Assembly (NCBI GenBank): GCA_011049595.1
Contig: DRHN01000120.1
Location: 1-34,100, forward strand
From: Spirochaetota bacterium
Lineage (GTDB): Bacteria; Spirochaetota; B62-G9; DRHN01
Length of the DNA: 34,100 nucleotides
Reading direction: 5' to 3'
Part shown: one piece after another, positions 28,612-34,100 of the stretch
Numbering within the stretch: position 1 is the stretch's first letter
Layout of the letters: every line of letters starts with the position of its first letter
Translations under genes and position numbers: made by a program
The notes under the pieces: generated by a model
The model's database searches: none
What the model was told of the DNA's origin: nothing
What the model saw: the letters and a program-made list of their open reading frames with translations, nothing else

Positions 28612-29145
28612 ATGAAAGATAATAATGGTCTCGATACAAAAAATCTTAATTTCAAAGGGAAGGCATTCAAATACGGGGACAACGTTGATACAGACGTTAT
28701 TATCCCTGCCCGCTATTTGAATACCATGGACCCTGATGAGCTTGCCTGTCACTGCATGGAAGATATGGACAGGGATTTTGCATCGAAAGTGGAAAAGGGG
28801 GACATGATCGTCGCGGGTGAGAACTTCGGGTGCGGGTCGTCCAGGGAGCACGCGCCCCTGGCGATCAAAGCAAGCGGAATATCCTGCGTGATCGCTTCTT
28901 CGTTCGCCCGCATATTTTACCGAAACGCGATAAACATCGGTCTTCCGATATTAGAATGCCCGGACGCCTGTTCAAATATAAAGGCCGGTGATGAGCTTGC
29001 AGTGAACCTTGAAAATGGAAAGATCGAAAACATCACAACGGAAAAATCCCTGACAGCGGAGCCTTTCCCTGAATTTATGCGCAAAATAATCAACGCAGGC
29101 GGTCTTATAAACAGAACAAAACAAGAACTGGAGGGTAAAGCATAA
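28612..29145 (+). CDS. leuD: 3-isopropylmalate dehydratase/homoaconitase family small subunit
   Basis: [63 protein letters not shown]. Confidence 0.92.
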   Translation: MKDNNGLDTKNLNFKGKAFKYGDNVDTDVIIPARYLNTMDPDELACHCMEDMDRDFASKVEKGDMIVAGENFGCGSSREHAPLAIKASGISCVIASSFARIFYRNAINIGLPILECPDACSNIKAGDELAVNLENGKIENITTEKSLTAEPFPEFMRKIINAGGLINRTKQELEGKA

Positions 29146-30197
29146 TGTACAGAATTGCGGTCATTCCCGGTGACGGTACCGGTCCCGAAGTAATAAGAGA
29201 GGGCCTCAAGGTCTTAAAAAAAGTCGGCGAGGTCTTTAAAATCGATTTTGAATTCAAGGAGTTTGATCACGGAGGCGAACGGTATCTCAAAACCGGTGAG
29301 GTCCTCCCTGACAAAGACCTCGAAGAGTTGAAAACCTTTGACGCGATCTACCTCGGCGCGATAGGACATCCGGATGTAAAGCCGGGTATACTCGAAAAAG
29401 GGATCCTTTTAAAGCTGAGGTTTGAGCTGGACCAGTACATAAACCTCCGTCCTGTAAAGCTGTACCCGAATGTTGAAACTCCTCTGGCCGGTAAAAAACC
29501 GGAAGATATCGACTTTGTGGTGATCAGAGAAAACACTGAGGGTCTTTACGCGGGCATAGGAGGGTTTTTAAAAAAAGGGACTGCTGATGAAGTGGCCATA
29601 CAGGAAATGATAAACACGCGGAAAGGTGTTGAAAGGTGCATCCGTTTCGCGTTTGAGTATACCAGAAAGAGGAACAGGGCGAAAACCCTCACATTGTGCG
29701 CGAAAACCAACGTGCTCACCTACGCTCACGATCTGTGGGACAGGGTTTTCCGTGAAATCTCCAAAGAGTATAGTGATGTAAAGGCCGATTACGCGCATGT
29801 GGACGCGACCACAATGTGGATGGTTAAAAATCCCGAGTGGTTTGATGTTATCGTTACACCGAACATGTTCGGAGATATTATAACAGACCTCGGCGCGATG
29901 ATCCAGGGAGGCATGGGTGTAGCCGCGGGGGCCAATATCAACCCCGGTGGTGTGTCAATGTTTGAACCGATTGGGGGCTCCGCACCGAAATACACCGGGA
30001 AAAACATAATCAACCCGATAGCATCGATTGCCGCAGTCCAGATGATGCTTGATTTTTTCGGTGAATCTCAAGCCGCTGTATCCCTTGAGAAGGCCATAAT
30101 CGGTACAGTTGGACAGTTGAAGAGTATGTCAGCCGGTCAGATGGGATATTCGACATCTGAAGTCGCGGAACTGGTTATGGAACTGATCAGCTCCTGA
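29145..30197 (+). CDS. leuB: isocitrate/isopropylmalate dehydrogenase family (probable 3-isopropylmalate dehydrogenase)
   Basis: YRIAVIPGDGTGPEVIREGL, LRFELDQYINLRPVKLY, FVVIRENTEGLYAG, VTPNMFGDIITDLGAMIQGGMGVAAGANI, EPIGGSAPKYTGKNIINPIA. Confidence 0.9.
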   Translation: MYRIAVIPGDGTGPEVIREGLKVLKKVGEVFKIDFEFKEFDHGGERYLKTGEVLPDKDLEELKTFDAIYLGAIGHPDVKPGILEKGILLKLRFELDQYINLRPVKLYPNVETPLAGKKPEDIDFVVIRENTEGLYAGIGGFLKKGTADEVAIQEMINTRKGVERCIRFAFEYTRKRNRAKTLTLCAKTNVLTYAHDLWDRVFREISKEYSDVKADYAHVDATTMWMVKNPEWFDVIVTPNMFGDIITDLGAMIQGGMGVAAGANINPGGVSMFEPIGGSAPKYTGKNIINPIASIAAVQMMLDFFGESQAAVSLEKAIIGTVGQLKSMSAGQMGYSTSEVAELVMELISS

Positions 30198-30318
30198 AGA
30201 TAAGGAGCAGGGTTTTAAAAATAGCTTATATTTTTACTGATAGATTATTATATTATATATAAGAACTGTTATATAACTTATAAATGATCAGGATTGAAAG
30301 TATCAGGGAGGAGATACT

Positions 30319-30609
30319 ATGAAAAAAATCATCGAAGATATTTTCCACACGGGTATAGGGCTCGGAAAGGTCACCAAGGAAAATGTAGAGAAGGTTTTCA
30401 ATGAGCTGAAAAAGATAGGCGAGAAAGTAGACAAAGACCGGGACATGATCGTTACAAAAACTGTCGAAAAGCTCGAGAAAGCCGGGAAGGATATTTCCGA
30501 TAAGCTGAAAGACGCTCTGACACCGAATCTGAAAAAAATTGAAGAACTCAACACAAAAATAGACGAGCTTGTCTCGGAGATCAGCGAATTAAAAAAGAAA
30601 AAAAGCTGA
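30319..30609 (+). CDS. phasin-like small coiled-coil protein
   Basis: 96 aa, highly charged heptad-like sequence KKIIEDIFHTGIGLGKVTKENVEKVFNELKKIGEKVDKDRD...; strong RBS AGGGAGGAGA. Confidence 0.55.
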   Translation: MKKIIEDIFHTGIGLGKVTKENVEKVFNELKKIGEKVDKDRDMIVTKTVEKLEKAGKDISDKLKDALTPNLKKIEELNTKIDELVSEISELKKKKS

Positions 30610-30634
30610 AAAGTTCAGCATAAAATAAAGATCA

Positions 30635-30662
30635 AATAAGCCCCGGCTCAAGCCAGCTTATT
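30635..30662 (+). terminator. candidate terminator hairpin AATAAGC...GCTTATT with inner GGCT/AGCC
   Basis: Two nested inverted repeats 25 nt after the phasin-like ORF stop; downstream T-rich but no strong run. Confidence 0.5.
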
Positions 30663-30754
30663 ACTGTTTTAACTTATTAATAATGAATCCGCTTTGTTTT
30701 TTAACGTACATCAATTGCGGTGGCCGCAAACCGTTTGCTTTGATAAACTATTAA

Positions 30755-31744
30755 TCAAACACGTTCCTGCCACAATATTTCCCGTTCAAGTCCAAGTTTT
30801 TTAAACTTTATTCTCTGGTAAAAAAGAGTAAAAATACAAAAAATATTGGTAGAGATGATCATCACAGGAAAAACCAGCGCGAGTTTGTTCAGAATACCGA
30901 ATACGATAAAAAACATAAGATGTGTTGTGTCACCCAGAAATGTCCATGTTTTTATGGACCCGCGCATTTCCTGGTAATAGATCTCTCTTGTGAGGGAGTC
31001 TAATCTCTCGGTATCAGGAAAAAGATCGTAAAAGCTGTTCGCGTAAGGTAAGTATCCTATCGAGACAATTACCTCTTCGATATGGTAGAAGATGTAATAC
31101 ATTCTCGCTGCCAGCCATTTATAGTTAAACCTTCTATTGTTCAATTTCTCCTTTTTACAGGATTCCTTTATATCATTTATACTTTCGAGTTTATCACAGT
31201 ATTCAGGTCTTGCGACTCTGATAAATACATTTTTAAAATGATCAAAAAGGAATATATGCACGTACATGGAAGCCTGGGCGATCAACGCGAGAAAAAACAC
31301 CCCTATATTCCCGGAACGTGCGAACACCGCGAAAGCCACTCCGTAAAAAACTGACATATGTGTGGCAAGGTCCGCCGAGGCGTCCAGGGTTTTACCAAAA
31401 CTCGAACTTTTTCCCGTCATCCTGGCAAGCTGCCCGTCAGCGCAATCAAAAATGATCATCAATTCAAGAAGAACGACACCGGCCAGTATGTAGTTGTATT
31501 CACCCTGCGCGAACATGAAACCAGCTGAAACACCGAAAAACATGGAAAACATCGTGATGAAGTTCGGGCTTCTTCTGAGCTTGAAAAATATTTTTGCAGT
31601 TAGAAACGCAAGCGGCCTGTTAAAAAATTGACTAATAACCTCTTCCGTTTCCCCGGGTTTAAGAGAGCTCCTGTACTCATTTAAAAGTTTTGACCACCGG
31701 GTAAAATACTTTTTAAAATCTGTTATTGCTATCACTCCCTTCAA
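30755..31744 (-). CDS. CDP-alcohol phosphatidyltransferase family membrane protein
   Basis: Motif DCADGQLARMTGKSSSFGKTLDASAD matches D-x2-D-G-x2-A-R-x8-G-x3-D-x3-D; multiple TM segments. Confidence 0.88.
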   Translation of the reverse strand: MKGVIAITDFKKYFTRWSKLLNEYRSSLKPGETEEVISQFFNRPLAFLTAKIFFKLRRSPNFITMFSMFFGVSAGFMFAQGEYNYILAGVVLLELMIIFDCADGQLARMTGKSSSFGKTLDASADLATHMSVFYGVAFAVFARSGNIGVFFLALIAQASMYVHIFLFDHFKNVFIRVARPEYCDKLESINDIKESCKKEKLNNRRFNYKWLAARMYYIFYHIEEVIVSIGYLPYANSFYDLFPDTERLDSLTREIYYQEMRGSIKTWTFLGDTTHLMFFIVFGILNKLALVFPVMIISTNIFCIFTLFYQRIKFKKLGLEREILWQERV

Positions 31745-31802
31745 TTGTTATTATTATTTAAAGATATACTACAAATACCAATTAAGTCAAGTAAGATAAA
31801 CA

Positions 31803-32585
31803 ATGATAAACAGAAAAAATATTAAAATTGTCGATTCAAAAGTTGATTATACAGTCAAATACACAAAAAAAACAATAACAAATTCCTTTATTCCTTTGAC
31901 TGTTGAAATATCACGCCTGTTCCATGGAAATAAAATTGGATGCACAATTATAGGTATCTCGGGCCCGCCTGGAAGCGGTAAAAGCTCTATTTCCGCCGTA
32001 TTCCGGCAGATGCTGAGCAAAAAGGGGATAGAACCTGTTATCCTGCCTATCGACGGGTTTCATTTCAAGAACGAAAAGTTAAAAAAAATGACACCTGCTG
32101 TGTGCCACGTCGCGGGGAAGGAACTGAAAAACAACATGACTCTCTATCAGAAAAAAGGAGCAAAAGAAACCTACGACACAAAATATCTGCTTTCATGCAT
32201 GAAAAAGTTAAAAAACCTTAAAGAGTTTTACTGGCCGGTATACTCAAGAAAAATTCACGAACCAGTGTCTGAAGGCATATTCATATCCGATCAGAAAGCC
32301 CTTTATATAGTGGAGGGTAACTATCTTTTTTTAAGGACGAATCCCTGGTGCGAACTGGCGCGCTTTTTAGACCTGAAGATCTTTATTTCCTCCAGGGAGG
32401 GTCTGGTCAAAAAAAGGATCATCAAACGAAAAAAGAGAGGAGGGTTTTCCAGGAAGGAAGCACTCGATCACTTTCGCAGAAGCGATTCTCTGAATATCGA
32501 TGAAGTTTTGAACTGTTCTGCAGGTTACGATTACACATTGGAACAAAAAAGAAGGTTTTATTATGTATTGAGGAAGAACTTTTAA
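31803..32585 (+). CDS. P-loop nucleoside/sugar kinase (phosphoribulokinase/uridine kinase superfamily, FrcK/YggC-like)
   Basis: GISGPPGSGKSSISAVFRQML, ILPIDGFHFKNEKLKKM, KKGAKETYDTKYLL, FYWPVYSRKIHEPV, YIVEGNYLFL. Confidence 0.82.
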   Translation: MINRKNIKIVDSKVDYTVKYTKKTITNSFIPLTVEISRLFHGNKIGCTIIGISGPPGSGKSSISAVFRQMLSKKGIEPVILPIDGFHFKNEKLKKMTPAVCHVAGKELKNNMTLYQKKGAKETYDTKYLLSCMKKLKNLKEFYWPVYSRKIHEPVSEGIFISDQKALYIVEGNYLFLRTNPWCELARFLDLKIFISSREGLVKKRIIKRKKRGGFSRKEALDHFRRSDSLNIDEVLNCSAGYDYTLEQKRRFYYVLRKNF

Positions 32586-32626
32586 CGCGGTTTTTGTACC
32601 GGCTGCGGAATTTAAAAAAGCCCGGG

Positions 32627-33217
32627 TTAAAGGTCCAAAGTCAGATCTCCTTCCCGGATCAGTTTAACCGGCCCGGCGGAAATATCTATTATTGTCGAAG
32701 CCCTCTTTTTTTGAAGACCTTTTTTTAAGCAGACGATCGTTGAGACCTTACCGCTGAAGGTCTCTATCAGCCTGTCACTTTCATAGATATTTTCTTCGCC
32801 GCTGATATTGGCGCTCGGTGCGACAAGGGCTTTATGATCAAGCATACAAAAAAGCCCATTTAAAAAGGGGTCATCAGGAAACCTGATCGATACGGTTTCA
32901 GAACGGACCCCGGGAAAGATCACAGTCAGAGGGCCCGGCCAGTATGCCATGAGTTTTTTCGGAAGTAAACGGGCTGTGTAGAAAGCCAAATTATCAAGAC
33001 TGCCTATAAGCCTTATAAACGGCTTGTCTTCGGACCTTTTTTTGATTTTGTATATCCTGAACACAGATTCGGTAAAACAGTCAGCTGCAACTATACCGTA
33101 AATCGTGTCAGTCGGGATCACACAAATTCCCCCCCTGTTGAGGGAGGCGCTCACCTTTTCCAGCACAAAGGCTATATTCTTTTCATCCAGAAAATATACT
33201 TCTGTTTTTTCTCCCAT
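32627..33217 (-). CDS. L-threonylcarbamoyladenylate synthase (Sua5/YrdC/YwlC family)
   Basis: GGICVIPTDTIYGIVAADCFTESVFRIYKIKKRSEDKPFIRLIGSLDNL, YWPGPLTVIFPG, VSIRFPDDPFL, ALVAPSANISGEENIY. The start is uncertain; the ORF extends to 33298. Confidence 0.88.
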   Translation of the reverse strand: MGEKTEVYFLDEKNIAFVLEKVSASLNRGGICVIPTDTIYGIVAADCFTESVFRIYKIKKRSEDKPFIRLIGSLDNLAFYTARLLPKKLMAYWPGPLTVIFPGVRSETVSIRFPDDPFLNGLFCMLDHKALVAPSANISGEENIYESDRLIETFSGKVSTIVCLKKGLQKKRASTIIDISAGPVKLIREGDLTLDL

Positions 33218-33250
33218 TGTGTAAAAATGCCGCGAATACGGACAGGATCT

Positions 33251-33346
33251 CCTGATGTGGATAAGCCACATTCTTAATTTTAAATATGTCTCCAGCAAAC
33301 TGAAGTTTGTGCCAAAAAAGCAAGGAAATTGTAATTAAGGTACTAA
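33251..33346 (-). repeat. dispersed intergenic element, copy B (between nadA and the Sua5/YrdC gene)
   Basis: CCTGATGTGGATAAGCCACATTCTT and GCCAAAAAAGCAAGGAAATTGTAATTAAGGTACTAA match copy A at 14953-15050; hairpin ATGTGG-ATAAG-CCACAT. Confidence 0.6.
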
Positions 33347-33355
33347 ATTGGTATA

Positions 33356-34100
33356 TTACTGCTCCAGCATTCTCCTGATCGCTTTTTTCGCGTCCTTCAC
33401 AACGTCAGGAGACAGCAGGACCTGGCTGCTGTAATCACCGCCGCGGATAGCAAAAAGGACCTCGAGGAGGTTGCGCCTTCTATTTTTTGACATGTTGACG
33501 CAAACAGATTTTGAAAGCGGCTCAACTATCTTATCGCTGTTCTGCGTTTTCAATCTGTTTACCATGTTATACTCGGTACCGACGACCCATTTACTCCCCT
33601 CCGGAGAGCTTTCCACCATCTTTTTGATCTTTGCTGTTGATCCGCTGTGATCCGAAGCCGCAACAACCTCGGGGTCGCATTCGGGGTGAACGATGATCTT
33701 AAAAGACCCGTCTTTTCGTCTCCACTTTCGCACATGATCCATAGTGAACACTTTGTGTACAATACAGAGCCCGTTCCAGATAACCAGCTTTTTTTCCGCG
33801 GCCTTTTTCAGGGTTTCCAGGGAAAAAGGGTCAGCTATAACGTACTCATCCCCTATACCGAGCGAGACTGCAGTATTGATACCCAGGTTTCTGTCCGGCA
33901 TAAAAAAAACCCGTTTTCCTCTGTCAAGTATATGACTGAAAATTTTTTCAACATTGCTTGAAGTGCAGACCAGCCCGTCGTTTCTGCCGCAGAAAGCCTT
34001 TATGCCCGCGTGGGAATTGGCGTAGGTGACAGGAATGTAGCCGCCGGGGGGGAGTAAATGGGTCGTCGGTACCGAGTATAACATGGTAAACAGATTGAAA
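33356..34100 (-). CDS. nadA: quinolinate synthase NadA, N-terminus truncated by window edge
   Basis: PPGGYIPVTYANSHAGIKAFCGRNDGLVCTSSNVEKI, FFMPDRNLGINTA, IVHPECDPEVVAASDHSGSTAKI, VVGTEYNMVNRL, SVCVNMSKNRRRNLLEVL. Frame remains open to the window end (FNLFTMLYSVPTT), so it is partial. Confidence 0.93.
   Translation of the reverse strand, partial: FNLFTMLYSVPTTHLLPPGGYIPVTYANSHAGIKAFCGRNDGLVCTSSNVEKIFSHILDRGKRVFFMPDRNLGINTAVSLGIGDEYVIADPFSLETLKKAAEKKLVIWNGLCIVHKVFTMDHVRKWRRKDGSFKIIVHPECDPEVVAASDHSGSTAKIKKMVESSPEGSKWVVGTEYNMVNRLKTQNSDKIVEPLSKSVCVNMSKNRRRNLLEVLFAIRGGDYSSQVLLSPDVVKDAKKAIRRMLEQ

Overview
34.1-kb chromosomal window, probably from an anaerobic, uncultivated-type bacterium (taxonomy not determinable here). 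It is mostly ordinary, densely packed genes: M42 peptidase (truncated at the left edge); a zinc-type ABC transporter operon (znuA-znuC-znuB) preceded by a small ribbon-helix-helix (RHH) protein with a Cys/His-rich tail; pncA; an orphan corrinoid protein; a sodium/solute symporter with an attenuator-like 5' leader; a two-REC protein; folA; a coiled-coil/TPR protein; eno; a trx-nikR-hypA-hypB-hypF-hypC-hypD-hypE cluster; an RND-type exporter; an orphan protein; a TPR protein; surE; an archaeal-type SHMT; a secreted OmpL47-like protein; leuC-leuD-leuB-like genes; a phasin-like protein; a CDP-alcohol phosphatidyltransferase; a P-loop kinase; a Sua5/YrdC protein; and nadA (truncated at the right edge). 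I recognised no rRNA, tRNA, CRISPR array, transposase or phage module. Best leads: (1) a putative RHH zinc regulator whose likely operator, a 10-bp-period direct repeat, lies between the -35 and -10 of the znu promoter; (2) a sigma70-type promoter plus structured leader and intrinsic terminator upstream of the SSS symporter (riboswitch/attenuator candidate); (3) a dispersed ~97-nt intergenic element found in two good copies and one degenerate copy, with a hairpin that shows a compensatory base-pair change. All comparisons were done by eye; no database or folding program was run.
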